DNA of 64,000 bases, taken from contig NC_010506.1 of the NCBI RefSeq assembly GCF_000019525.1, positions 2,418,001 to 2,482,000 of the forward strand. The letters are read 5' to 3'. Shown here one piece after another: positions 1 to 8,958 of the stretch. Position 1 is the first letter of the stretch; each line of letters starts with the position of its first letter. The stretch comes from Shewanella woodyi ATCC 51908. GTDB taxonomy: Bacteria; Pseudomonadota; Gammaproteobacteria; Enterobacterales; Shewanellaceae. Both the position numbers and the translations under genes were made by a program. The notes below the pieces were generated by a model. That model had not been told where the DNA came from. It did not search any database and saw only the letters and a program-made list of their open reading frames with translations.

Positions 1-2601
1 TGCGCTAAAGAGAGAAAAGCCATACTCTTATCTCAGGTTCCAGCGGATTATATCCAGATAAATTCAGGGCTGGGGCAAAGCTCGCCTTTGAATGTGTTAG
101 TGGTTCCAGTGTTGTTTGAAGAGGCGTTGATAGGGGTGATTGAGCTGGCCTCTTTTGAAGGCTTTACTGATGAACAGGTTGAAGTCATCGAGCTGATATC
201 AAGTAATTTAGGCATAGTGATCAATAACCTCAGAAGCCAAGAGAGGACGCAGACTCTATTACTGGAAACCCAAAGACAGTCAGAGGAGTTACAGGCGCAG
301 CAAGAGGAGCTTAAAAGCTCAAATGAAAGCTTGCTGGAGCAAACTCAGTTGTTGAAAACCTCTGAAGAGGAGCTAAAACAGCAGAGTGAAGAGCTAAAAG
401 TGTCAAATGAGGAGTTAGAAGAGAAACAGGTATTCCTTAAACGTCAGAAGAGTGAGATTGAAGCGGCCAAAACAGATCTTACGATTAAGGCTGAGGAGTT
501 AGCGTTGGCCAGTAAGTATAAATCTGAGTTTTTGGCCAATATGAGTCATGAATTAAGAACCCCTCTAAATAGCTTGCTTCTATTAGCTAAGGGATTAGCA
601 GATAACAAGAGTCAACACTTGGATGAAACAGAGGTGGAGGATGCCAAGATTATCTTTGATGGGGGCAATAACCTTCTCTGCTTGATCAATGACATCATGG
701 ATCTTTCTAAAGTTGAAGCCGGTAAGTTGTCGATCCATATTGAAGAGGTCAGTATTGCTGTGCTGTGTCGTAATTTAAGGCAAGTATTTGACCCTATAGC
801 TAAGGATAGAGAGCTTGTACTCAATATCGAGGTTGACGATAAATTACCTAGCACTGTACGCAGTGATGGTCATAGAGTTGAGCAGATATTACGAAACTTA
901 CTCTCTAATGCATTGAAGTTTACAGAAACAGGCTCTGTAACACTTAAAATTGGCTATGTTGCACCCAATACTCTTTTCTCCCACAGCAGTCTAGATGCAG
1001 AAACTGCGCTCTCGTTTTCGGTTGTTGATACAGGTATTGGTATTCCAGAAAATAAGATCCAAGCTATTTTCGAGGCTTTTCAGCAGCAGGATGGCTCAAC
1101 AAGCAGAAAGTATGGTGGCACTGGATTAGGCCTGACGATAGCGAGAGAGTTGACTCGTCTGCTGGGAGGAGAGATCCAGCTACAGAGTGTGCTTGATGAG
1201 GGAAGCACGTTTACTCTCTATCTTCCCAACGTTTATGATTCTGATGCCGTGGAGGAGAAGCTTGAGGCGGGGTCAATTGTTTCTGATGTTAAATTCAAGC
1301 AAGAGGTAGTGGGAGCAAGTGATGTGGAAGAAAAATCCTCCAAGACAGAGGAACCCACAGAGCTTGTACTGCAACCTTACTCGGAATTTATTCCCGATGA
1401 CAGAGAGAGCCTGCAGGAGGGCGAGCCGATTATATTGATCATTGATGATGATCCTGTGTTTGCCAAAATATTGCGTGATCATGCCAGGGAGTGTGGCTAT
1501 CAGTCTTTGGTTGCTGGTGATGGACGAATGGGGATTTTTCTAGCACAGGAGTATCAGCCAAACGGGATTATTCTCGACATAATGCTTCCTGATATAGATG
1601 GCCATCAGGTATTAGAGCAACTGAAGTTTAGCCTCAAGACTCGTCACATACCTGTAGAGATAATCTCGGCTCATAATGAAGATAAGAATGCTGCATTAGT
1701 TCAGGGAGCCATTGGCTTGCAAACAAAGCCTGTTAGTCAAGAAACCCTATTAAGTGTATTTGATGAGATTAAGTCATTCTCATCCTCGGAACTACGCCGA
1801 TTGCTGGTGATTGAAGATGACGCTGGAAATCAGACCTCCATAGTTAGGCTTTTGGAGGGGAGTGATATCGATATTAAGTGCGTCGATAAAGGTACTGAGG
1901 GGGTTGAGGAGATTTTGTCCGGGCAATATGACTGCATTATTTTGGATTTGGGTTTACCAGATATTAGTGGTTTTGAGGTGTTAAAACAGATTGAGAGCAG
2001 TAAGTTAGAGCGGATCCCACCAGTTATTATCTACACAGGTAAAGAGATTACGGATCAAGAGCAGCTTGAGCTGAACAAGTTTTCATCGACCATAGTGCTA
2101 AAAGGTGTGGGATCAGGTGAACGGCTGCTAGATGATATCTCACTCTTTCTACACGACATTGAGTCTAGATTCGCAACTGACAGTCAGAAAACAATTCATA
2201 TGCTCCACGATGAAGACGCGATGTTCCAAGAACGTAAGGTTTTGATAGTCGATGATGATATGAGAAATACCTACGCGCTATCTAAAAAGTTGATTGAGTA
2301 TGGTTTTGAAGTAGAGATGGCCCATAACGGCAAAGAAGCCGTTGAGCAACTGACAGAAGATAAAAGTTTTGAGTTAGTGCTGATGGATACCATGATGCCT
2401 GAGATGGATGGTTATCAAGCAACAAAACGTATTAGGGAGATGGAGCATTATAAACAAGTTCCCATTATTGCATTAACAGCAAAGACGATGCCTGAAGATA
2501 GGGAAAAGTCATTACAGTCAGGAGCTTCCGAATACTTAACTAAACCAATTGATTTTGAAAAACTGCTATCTATTATGCGAATTTGGCTGTTTAAGCATTA
2601 A
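1..2601 (+). CDS. Hybrid sensor histidine kinase with three receiver domains (5' end outside window)
   Basis: The reading frame is open from base 1, so the true start lies upstream; 866 residues are visible. A TTG at 88 is internal, not the start. Domains in order: the end of a GAF-like sensor domain (about residues 1-75), a long Glu/Gln-rich coiled coil (80-170), HisKA with FLANMSHELRTPLN (phospho-accepting His about residue 183), HATPase_c with NLLSNALKFTE, DTGIGIP and GGTGLGLT boxes, then three REC domains, each with its Asp-Asp pocket and acceptor Asp (ILDIMLPDIDG, ILDLGLPDISG, LMDTMMPEMDG). It would autophosphorylate and pass phosphate along its receivers; no membrane segment is visible in this part. 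It is followed 16 bases later by cheR, so it probably signals together with the CheR/CheB pair. The input signal is unknown. Confidence 0.93.
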   Translation, partial: CAKERKAILLSQVPADYIQINSGLGQSSPLNVLVVPVLFEEALIGVIELASFEGFTDEQVEVIELISSNLGIVINNLRSQERTQTLLLETQRQSEELQAQQEELKSSNESLLEQTQLLKTSEEELKQQSEELKVSNEELEEKQVFLKRQKSEIEAAKTDLTIKAEELALASKYKSEFLANMSHELRTPLNSLLLLAKGLADNKSQHLDETEVEDAKIIFDGGNNLLCLINDIMDLSKVEAGKLSIHIEEVSIAVLCRNLRQVFDPIAKDRELVLNIEVDDKLPSTVRSDGHRVEQILRNLLSNALKFTETGSVTLKIGYVAPNTLFSHSSLDAETALSFSVVDTGIGIPENKIQAIFEAFQQQDGSTSRKYGGTGLGLTIARELTRLLGGEIQLQSVLDEGSTFTLYLPNVYDSDAVEEKLEAGSIVSDVKFKQEVVGASDVEEKSSKTEEPTELVLQPYSEFIPDDRESLQEGEPIILIIDDDPVFAKILRDHARECGYQSLVAGDGRMGIFLAQEYQPNGIILDIMLPDIDGHQVLEQLKFSLKTRHIPVEIISAHNEDKNAALVQGAIGLQTKPVSQETLLSVFDEIKSFSSSELRRLLVIEDDAGNQTSIVRLLEGSDIDIKCVDKGTEGVEEILSGQYDCIILDLGLPDISGFEVLKQIESSKLERIPPVIIYTGKEITDQEQLELNKFSSTIVLKGVGSGERLLDDISLFLHDIESRFATDSQKTIHMLHDEDAMFQERKVLIVDDDMRNTYALSKKLIEYGFEVEMAHNGKEAVEQLTEDKSFELVLMDTMMPEMDGYQATKRIREMEHYKQVPIIALTAKTMPEDREKSLQSGASEYLTKPIDFEKLLSIMRIWLFKH

Positions 2602-2617
2602 TGTAGAGGAGTAGAGC

Positions 2618-3457
2618 ATGTTGGGAATGAAGCTAGAAGATATGCAGGAGTTTGAAATTGATCTACTGCTTGAAGCTATCTATTTTCGCTATGGTTATGA
2701 CTTTAGAGATTACTCCAAAGCATCCTTAGAGCGAAGAGTATTACATCGTGTCCAGCAGTCTAATCTAAACTCTATCTCTGAAATGGTGCCCAGAGTGATG
2801 CATGATACTGAGTTTTTTGAACTGTTTCTTCGAGATATGTCAGTCACTGTTACTGAGATGTTTCGTGATCCCAAGGTGTTTCATAAATTGAGACAGGAGG
2901 TATTTACTCAGCTTAAAACTTATTCTCGGGTCAATATTTGGCATGCTGGCTGTGCGACTGGAGAGGAGGTTTATTCCATGGCTATTATGCTTAAGGAGGA
3001 GGGGTTACTGGACCGAACAAGGATTTATGCCACCGATTATAATAATCACTCTTTAGATATCGCTAAAAAGGGGATCTACCCAGTCGAAAAAATGAAACTC
3101 TATACTGAAAGTTACATTGCTGCTGGTGGGAAAGCCTCTTTTGCTGATTATTACTTGGCGAAGTTTGGTTCGGTAAAGATGGCAGAATCGTTAAAAGAAC
3201 ATATTACTTTTGCCAATCATAACTTAATGAAAGATCAACCTTTTGCTGAGATGCACCTAATCGTATGCCGAAATGTTCTTATCTATTTCAACGCTAAACT
3301 GCAAGATAGAGTATTGACACTTTTTAAAGATAGTCTTATTGCTAGAGGTTTTTTATTACTGGGTGATAAGGAGACATTGGATTTTAGTGAAGTAAAATCC
3401 TATTTCGAAACATTTAATAAAAAAGAGCGCATATATAGGCGATTAATGCATGTTTGA
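2618..3457 (+). CDS. cheR: CheR-type protein-glutamate O-methyltransferase
   Basis: 279 residues, the usual size of CheR. An all-helical N-terminal domain (RYGYDFRDYSKASLERRV) precedes a SAM-binding Rossmann domain with the CheR-type motif HAGCATGEEVYSMAI near residue 112 and the late motif LIVCRNVLIYF. The family methylates glutamates of chemoreceptors with S-adenosylmethionine. The start has an AGAGGAG-like ribosome site just upstream. It overlaps the following cheB by 8 bases. No receptor gene or CheA/CheW is visible nearby, so the pair may act on a non-flagellar system or modulate the adjacent kinases, as in other CheR-CheB-kinase modules. Family assignment is secure; the substrate is inferred. 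Confidence 0.93.
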   Translation: MLGMKLEDMQEFEIDLLLEAIYFRYGYDFRDYSKASLERRVLHRVQQSNLNSISEMVPRVMHDTEFFELFLRDMSVTVTEMFRDPKVFHKLRQEVFTQLKTYSRVNIWHAGCATGEEVYSMAIMLKEEGLLDRTRIYATDYNNHSLDIAKKGIYPVEKMKLYTESYIAAGGKASFADYYLAKFGSVKMAESLKEHITFANHNLMKDQPFAEMHLIVCRNVLIYFNAKLQDRVLTLFKDSLIARGFLLLGDKETLDFSEVKSYFETFNKKERIYRRLMHV

Positions 3458-4049
3458 GGCTCTAGTTGTGGGAGTTTCAGCTGGTGGGTTACGAGCTCTA
3501 ACCGAGATTTTACCTAAGCTTCCTAAGGGGTATCCACTGGCTATACTTATAGTGCAACATCGCCATAGGGATTCGGATAACTTCCTAACTGAACATCTCA
3601 ATGAGTTATCCTCTGTTTGCGTCAAGGAAGCGGAGCTGAGAGAGGCGATATTGCCCGCTCATGTGTATATAGCACCAGCTGGCTATCATCTATTAGTTGA
3701 AAGGGATAAAACGTTAAGTTTAAGCATAGATCCACCGGTTAATTTCTCTATCCCTTCAATAGATGTTCTGTTTCAATCCGCTGCCACTTGCTACAAAAAT
3801 CGTCTGGTTGGGCTTATACTTACTGGAGCTAATTCTGATGGAAGTCAAGGTTTAAAATTCGTTAAGGATTATGGTGGATTTGCCATTGTTCAAGCACCTA
3901 ATACTGCAGAGGTCGATGTGATGCCAAGAGCTGCAATAGACTTAGTCGATGTGGATAAAGTGGTTCCTTTAGAGGAGTTGGCTGCTTTTTTGACTCAAGC
4001 TCGTTTTAAGCAAAATTCAACGGTAGTAAGGGAGAAGTTAGATGAGTGA
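3450..4049 (+). CDS. cheB: CheB-type protein-glutamate methylesterase, catalytic domain only
   Basis: 199 residues, covering only the CheB methylesterase domain; the receiver domain of classical CheB (about 350 residues) is absent. Active-site elements are visible: the Ser loop GVSAGGLRAL at the N-terminus, the His region IVQHRHRDSDNF, and the Asp loop LTGANSDGSQG. The reaction is hydrolysis of receptor glutamate methyl esters, or deamidation of glutamine. It overlaps cheR by 8 bases and the next kinase by 8 bases, implying translational coupling. Without its own receiver, control may come from the receivers of the flanking kinases; this is inference. Stand-alone CheB domains of this kind are known beside hybrid kinases. 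Confidence 0.92.
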   Translation: MFEALVVGVSAGGLRALTEILPKLPKGYPLAILIVQHRHRDSDNFLTEHLNELSSVCVKEAELREAILPAHVYIAPAGYHLLVERDKTLSLSIDPPVNFSIPSIDVLFQSAATCYKNRLVGLILTGANSDGSQGLKFVKDYGGFAIVQAPNTAEVDVMPRAAIDLVDVDKVVPLEELAAFLTQARFKQNSTVVREKLDE

Positions 4050-5325
4050 GCGTCTTCCTAAGATTCTTGTTGTTGATGATGAGCCAAATAATTTGCGTGT
4101 CTATGAGAGGATTTTAGCCCCTCTGAATCTCGATATTGTTAAGGCCGGTTCGGGACTTAAAGCTTTAGCTGTTGCGCACAAACATGATTTTTTCTTGATC
4201 TTAATGGATGTTCAGATGCCGGGAATGGATGGTTTTGAGACTGCTTCTCTTATTTTAGATCACCCCAAAACCTCTCATATTCCTGTCATATTTATTACTG
4301 CATTTGCCCGTGATGAAACTTTTGAGTTTAAAGGGTATATGAATGGCGCCGTTGACTACTTAGTCAAGCCCATCAACGATGAGATATTAAAGAGTAAAGC
4401 TGGTGTGTTTTTAGAGCTTTACAAGGAGCGTTTAAGATTAGATAAGGCTTTTAAAACAAAGAAAAAAGCAGAAGAGGAGCTGAAAGTACATAAGGAAAAT
4501 TTGGAGGAGATAGTTAAAGCAAGGACTCAGGAGTTACAACACTCAATAGAACATCTATTAACGACACAAGATAAGTTAGTAAAAGTAGAAAAGATGGCCT
4601 CTTTAGGGCGTTTAGTATCAGGTGTTGCTCATGAGCTTAATACTCCAATAGGCATTTGCGTGACTGCTGCCTCATTCTTGGAGGAGGAAACCTGCCGGAT
4701 CAGTGAACATTTACAAGATGAATCTTTAAGTGCGGAGGATCTAACTAGTTTTTGTGAGTCATCGATTCAGGGCTCCGAGATGCTGCTCTCTAACCTCAGT
4801 AGAGCCACCAATTTGATCAAGAAGTTTAAGTTAGTGGCGGTCGATGTGTCGACTGAGGAGCTATCAAACCTAAATGTGATAGCGCATATTGATGAAATTA
4901 TTATTGAGATCTTACCTGCTTTGGATCTCACTCACCACCAGATCACCATTGAGGGAGATAAGGGGATTGTGGTGGAAACTTATCCTGAAACATTAAAACA
5001 AGTATTAAAAGAGTTGTTGTTAAACTCGATTACTCACGCCTTTGAAGAGGATATCAAGGGTCATGTAATGATTAAGGTGGAGAAGGTTGATGAAAGGGTT
5101 CGTCTTACTTTTCGTGATGATGGTTGTGGTATCGAAGCGGATACCTTAGCCATGGTTTTTGAGCCCTTCTTTACTACGCGTCGCGGATCTGGCGCGAGTG
5201 GTTTAGGGCTTTATATTGTGTTTAATTTAGCAACCCATGTACTTAAAGGCGAAGTCATCTGTAATAGTACCTTAGGCAAAGGAACTGAAGTGATTATTAC
5301 TTTTCCCATAGAGCATAGCTATTAA
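4042..5325 (+). CDS. Receiver-histidine kinase fusion
   Basis: 427 residues. An N-terminal REC domain (KILVVDDEPNN, acceptor Asp in LILMDVQMPGMDG, then the conserved Lys in DYLVKPI) is followed by a charged coiled coil (about 130-190), a HisKA box SLGRLVSGVAHELNTPIG (His about residue 198) and HATPase_c with LLLNSITHAFEE, DDGCGIE and EPFFTTRRGSGASGLG. No membrane segment is seen, so it is cytoplasmic. Its receiver probably takes phosphate from the upstream hybrid kinase and its own kinase domain relays further, but no DNA-binding output gene lies next to it. Last gene of the four-gene operon; the start overlaps cheB by 8 bases. Confidence 0.92.
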   Translation: MSERLPKILVVDDEPNNLRVYERILAPLNLDIVKAGSGLKALAVAHKHDFFLILMDVQMPGMDGFETASLILDHPKTSHIPVIFITAFARDETFEFKGYMNGAVDYLVKPINDEILKSKAGVFLELYKERLRLDKAFKTKKKAEEELKVHKENLEEIVKARTQELQHSIEHLLTTQDKLVKVEKMASLGRLVSGVAHELNTPIGICVTAASFLEEETCRISEHLQDESLSAEDLTSFCESSIQGSEMLLSNLSRATNLIKKFKLVAVDVSTEELSNLNVIAHIDEIIIEILPALDLTHHQITIEGDKGIVVETYPETLKQVLKELLLNSITHAFEEDIKGHVMIKVEKVDERVRLTFRDDGCGIEADTLAMVFEPFFTTRRGSGASGLGLYIVFNLATHVLKGEVICNSTLGKGTEVIITFPIEHSY

Positions 5326-5468
5326 CGCTATTTATTCGATATTCCAGTCTTTCTATTTTTAGCCCCCTAGTTGCTCACTGACTCAGCTTTTGATTAATAC
5401 CTCTTTATTTTAATTGTTGACCATTTGTGGTTCAATAATTGAGCATGTTTTTGTAAGAGGTGTGAGAA

Positions 5469-5873
5469 ATGAAAACTATCTTAGCAGTACTTGTGGGGAT
5501 ATTTCTTGGTAGCCTTGTCAATATGGGGATAGTCACGCTTGGCGGAGAGCTAGTTCACCCCCCTAAGGGCGTTGATGTTACTGACATGGAAAGCCTTGCT
5601 TCATCTATGCATCTATTTGAACCTAGACACTATCTATTTCCATTTCTGGCTCATGCTTTGGGAACATTGGTCGGTGCGTTTGTGGCTGGTAAAATTGCCG
5701 CTACTGGGTTATATCGCCCTAGTTTATTTATTGGGGGCTTTTTTCTATTGGGTGGCATAGCAAGTTCTGTCATTTTGCCTGCACCAGCTTGGTTTATTAC
5801 GCTTGATCTCGTTTTAGCATATATTCCCATGAGCTGGCTTGGTTTTTGGCTATCAAATAAACTCACTAAATAA
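5469..5873 (+). CDS. Small four-helix inner-membrane protein of unknown function
   Basis: 134 residues, with about four hydrophobic helices (residues 3-22, 55-78, 86-103, 108-128), a short polar loop after the first helix (HPPKGVDVTDMESLASSM) and a Lys-rich C-terminus. The first helix starts MKTILAVLVGIFLGSLVNMG and looks like an uncleaved membrane anchor. I do not recognise a named family; similar small membrane proteins are common in marine gammaproteobacteria. The start has a good ribosome site (AGAGGTG, 5 bases upstream). It stands alone, 143 bases after the kinase operon and convergent with the MocR regulator. Confidence 0.75.
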   Translation: MKTILAVLVGIFLGSLVNMGIVTLGGELVHPPKGVDVTDMESLASSMHLFEPRHYLFPFLAHALGTLVGAFVAGKIAATGLYRPSLFIGGFFLLGGIASSVILPAPAWFITLDLVLAYIPMSWLGFWLSNKLTK

Positions 5874-5923
5874 AAGTATATTTTTTACTTCATATACTGG
5901 AGTTGCCACAAAGTAGTTGTGAC

Positions 5924-7288
5924 TTAAACGACCGAATAAGCACTTTGGCTGAGGGTTTGTATTGTTGTTTCAATTTCCTGCAAACTCTCTATAAATTGAG
6001 TTAGGTTTTGGGCTGCACCGATACTGATCCGGATATGATTATCATGGTTGTCAAAGTCATCGCCATTACGCACTAGTATACCTTTTGCGGCAAGGGCGGT
6101 CACAACGTGGTGAGCTTTTAAAGGTGAGTTGAGCTTTAACCAGCCATTTAGTCCGCGCCAGCGATGTTGTAGGTTTAAACGATCACACATAGAGATAGCC
6201 AGTGCTTGTCGCTCGCGAATTAACAGGTCTCTTTCACCCACTAATGCCTGTGTATTGATTAAGCGAGCTGCAATCTCCATATTCAGTGGTGATACCATCC
6301 AGCATTGGCTGTGTAGAGCAAGTTTTACGGGGGCAATAAGTGCTTCAGGCAATAGAATAAAGCCTTGACGTAGTCCACCAGAGAATGTTTTTGATAGGCT
6401 TGATAAATAGATAACTCTTGATTGTGCTTGGACTGAATGTTCTCGCGCTTGTTGCCACAATGGGAGATGCCACTCCTCAGGAAGACAATAATTTACATCG
6501 TCTTCAAGAATATAGAAGTCATGTTCAATCGCCATTTTTAACAGGGTTTGACGTTGACTCATGCTGTACTGAATACAGGTCGGGTTTTGGTTATTCAGCG
6601 TTAGGTAGAGCAGTTTAGGATTATATTGCTCAACTAAAGTTTGCAGTGCCATCAGATCTAGGCCTGAATCGGTTAGGGGGATCGAATGGGCATCGAGACC
6701 GAGTTGATTTGCTGCGACTCTGATCCCTGGGTAGCAATTTTCTTCATGCATCAAAACATCGCTCTTGCCCAATAGAGCGTTTAGTACTGAAAATAACCCT
6801 TGCTGTGCACCATGGCAGAAGATGAGCTGTTTTGAATCTTGCTCAATACCGCGGGTGGTTAGCCAATGATGAAAAGCTTGTTGCTGGTGAGTCAGAGGAT
6901 CGGCCTGATAACCCATAATTTGATTTAAGGTGATAGGATCTTTGGCTATTTCGGTCAATATATCGCTAAGTGTTGCCGTTTGGTTGGTCAAGGGAGGCTG
7001 ACAGGTCGCAAAGTTAACTTTGCTACTTTCCGTATTCTGGACTTTTGCTTTGACGTAAGTGCCATCACCTCTTCTCGCTTCTACATAGCCTCTCTGCTCT
7101 GCCAGAGCATAAGCTCTAGTAATTGTACCTATTGTTACACCAATTGTATCTGCTAATTGTCTCTGTGGTGGTAACTTACTGTTTGGTGTAAGTTCGCCTG
7201 AATGTATGGCTTGTTCAATAGCCGTTACAATCCTTACATACTTAGGTCCGCTGAACTCATTGAGATCTAAACTCCAAATTGTACCCAT
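5924..7288 (-). CDS. MocR family transcriptional regulator (GntR-type wHTH fused to aminotransferase fold)
   Basis: 454 residues from the ATG at 7288. The longer frame upstream of this would cross the divergent promoter and overlap the lysE-like gene, so the ATG giving MGTIWSLDLNEFSGPKY is chosen. A GntR winged helix (KLPPQRQLADTIGVTIGTIT, residues about 40-60) is followed by a linker and a fold-type I aminotransferase domain with the PLP-lysine region YLSSLSKTFSGGLRQGF. MocR proteins sense PLP or amino-group ligands and usually control a neighbouring gene. Here the divergent neighbours are a LysE-type exporter and a PhzF-like protein, the likely targets, probably through the palindrome at 7356-7371. 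The ligand is unknown. Confidence 0.9.
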   Translation of the reverse strand: MGTIWSLDLNEFSGPKYVRIVTAIEQAIHSGELTPNSKLPPQRQLADTIGVTIGTITRAYALAEQRGYVEARRGDGTYVKAKVQNTESSKVNFATCQPPLTNQTATLSDILTEIAKDPITLNQIMGYQADPLTHQQQAFHHWLTTRGIEQDSKQLIFCHGAQQGLFSVLNALLGKSDVLMHEENCYPGIRVAANQLGLDAHSIPLTDSGLDLMALQTLVEQYNPKLLYLTLNNQNPTCIQYSMSQRQTLLKMAIEHDFYILEDDVNYCLPEEWHLPLWQQAREHSVQAQSRVIYLSSLSKTFSGGLRQGFILLPEALIAPVKLALHSQCWMVSPLNMEIAARLINTQALVGERDLLIRERQALAISMCDRLNLQHRWRGLNGWLKLNSPLKAHHVVTALAAKGILVRNGDDFDNHDNHIRISIGAAQNLTQFIESLQEIETTIQTLSQSAYSVV

Positions 7289-7355
7289 AACAATAAACCT
7301 GTTGATCCTAATTTTATTATCGATAATATGCACCTTAACATAAGTTGTGTCAATT

Positions 7356-7371
7356 ATTGTATGTGTACAAT
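7356..7371. promoter_or_regulatory. Perfect palindrome in the mocR/lysE divergent promoter, candidate MocR operator
   Basis: ATTGTA-TGTG-TACAAT is an inverted repeat with two perfect 6-base arms and a 4-base spacer, lying 68 bases upstream of the MocR start and 39 bases upstream of the lysE-like start. Its position between a regulator and its divergent neighbour makes it the best operator candidate in the gap. Function is inferred; no binding data exist here. Confidence 0.5.
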
Positions 7372-7409
7372 TTTGATCGTGATGAAATATATTAAAATGG
7401 GAGTGAATA

Positions 7410-8018
7410 ATGCAGGAGACACTTTGGACCTTGATGCTATCTGCCGCGTTTTTCTGTGCCACCATGAGTATGACACCTGGCCCTAATAATATTTTATTGG
7501 CTCAATCAGGGGCTAATTACGGAATAAAGCGTAGTTTGCCTCATATCTTGGGAATAAGAGCTGGGCAAACTTGTTTACATATTTCAGTCCTTTTAGGGCT
7601 CGGAAGTTTGTTTGATATTTGGCCCATGTTTCACCATGTACTAAAAATGCTTTCGATTGGGTATCTACTTTATTTGGCTTACCGGATCTCAACTGCTGCG
7701 GTTAGTGATGATCCAGCTGCCCAAGAGAGCAAGCCAATGACGCTTAAGGAGGCGGCGCTGTTTCAGCTTATTAATCCAAAATCTTGGATGGCAACGATTA
7801 CATTATGTAGTGCATTTACCGTCACTGGAGAGGCATATTGGCTGAGCGGCCTTTTGGGGATGATTGTGTTTAATCTTGTTGGCTTTCCGGCCTCGTTTAC
7901 TTGGGTGTTGCTGGGGTCTACGATTAGGCGTCAATTGAACTCTGCTAGACGGCGAAGCCACTTTAATTGGTCAATGGGATTTTTGTTATTGTTAACCATC
8001 CCCTTAATCGTCAAGTAA
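7410..8018 (+). CDS. LysE family amino-acid exporter
   Basis: 202 residues, the usual length for LysE/RhtB transporters, with about five to six membrane helices. The family signature near the start is clear: MSMTPGPNNILLAQSGANYG. It would export an amino acid or a related small molecule across the inner membrane. It is divergent from the MocR regulator and followed by a PhzF-like gene, suggesting a MocR-controlled pair dealing with an amino compound. The ribosome site GGGAG sits 6-10 bases before the ATG. Substrate cannot be read from sequence. Confidence 0.88.
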   Translation: MQETLWTLMLSAAFFCATMSMTPGPNNILLAQSGANYGIKRSLPHILGIRAGQTCLHISVLLGLGSLFDIWPMFHHVLKMLSIGYLLYLAYRISTAAVSDDPAAQESKPMTLKEAALFQLINPKSWMATITLCSAFTVTGEAYWLSGLLGMIVFNLVGFPASFTWVLLGSTIRRQLNSARRRSHFNWSMGFLLLLTIPLIVK

Positions 8019-8065
8019 CGACGTATTGTACCTGTAGTAAAGAAACATATTTTTTGGGAGCTATG

Positions 8066-8869
8066 ATGAAGATAAAAATAGATATTATTGATGCATTTAC
8101 TGATGTTAGGTTTAAAGGTAATTCTGCTGCAGTGATTATTACTGATACTTGGTTGCCTGATGAGTTAATGCAATCAATAGCGATTGAGAATAACTTGTCT
8201 GAAACGGCTTTTGTGAAACGTTTAAATACTCAGGATTATCAAATTAGATGGTTTTCTCCTATTACAGAGATAGACTTCTGTGGACATGCGACATTAGCGG
8301 CCTCTTTTGTGATTTTTAAGGAACATAAAGGGCTTGAGGAGATAAGGTTTACTGCAAAAGCAGTGGGGGAAGTTGTGATCACGAAATCTTATGACAGCTA
8401 TATTCAGATGTCATTTCCTAATCGTATGCCTCAAAAGCTTAAAAGTGTTCCCACAGCCTTAATAGAGGGACTATCGATAAAGCCCGTTGATGTATTGCGT
8501 AATGAGCAAGCCTATGTCGTGGTTTATCGGGATAGTTGTGATGTTATCTCTGTTGAGAAAGATGATGAAATACTTAAACGACTGGCACCCTTTGATGTTG
8601 TAGTGACCGCAAAAGGCAATAATGTTGAGGGTGAGTACGATTTTATCTCTCGTTATTTCTGGCCTGCCAATGGAGGGGGTGAAGACCCTGTAACGGGCTC
8701 AATTCATACAGGGCTGGCGCCCTACTGGTCAGCGCGTTTAGACAAAAATGAGCTAAAAGCTTATCAGGCCTCTGCTAGAGGAGGAGAGTTGCTATGTCGT
8801 GTTGATGGAGAGCGTGTCTATATTTCTGGGAAAGCAGTACAGTACTTAGAGGGCGTTATTCATCTATAG
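8066..8869 (+). CDS. PhzF family isomerase/epimerase-like protein
   Basis: 267 residues from the second ATG of an ATGATG pair, which is better spaced from the GGGAG ribosome site at 8056-8060; the first ATG (8063) is equally possible. PhzF hallmarks: an N-terminal IDIIDAFTDVRFKGNSAAV, the catalytic Glu in NNLSETAFV (about residue 48), DFCGHATLA, and a second-half glycine loop NGGGEDPVTGSIH. PhzF proteins share the diaminopimelate-epimerase fold and act as proton-shuffling isomerases; most members have no known substrate. It follows the LysE-type exporter by 47 bases and is probably cotranscribed with it. Confidence 0.88.
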   Translation: MKIKIDIIDAFTDVRFKGNSAAVIITDTWLPDELMQSIAIENNLSETAFVKRLNTQDYQIRWFSPITEIDFCGHATLAASFVIFKEHKGLEEIRFTAKAVGEVVITKSYDSYIQMSFPNRMPQKLKSVPTALIEGLSIKPVDVLRNEQAYVVVYRDSCDVISVEKDDEILKRLAPFDVVVTAKGNNVEGEYDFISRYFWPANGGGEDPVTGSIHTGLAPYWSARLDKNELKAYQASARGGELLCRVDGERVYISGKAVQYLEGVIHL

Positions 8870-8958
8870 CTAAGGGGTTTTAATTGAGTTTAGGTCAGTT
8901 CAGCCAAAGCTGATTATTTCAGCTAAGTGAGGCGAGCTCTTATGCTTGAGCTGAAGTA

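Noticed and set aside
7289..7465. N-terminal extension of the MocR frame to 7465
   Set aside because: It crosses the divergent promoter, overlaps the start of lysE-like and adds no conserved residues; the ATG at 7288 fits the family.
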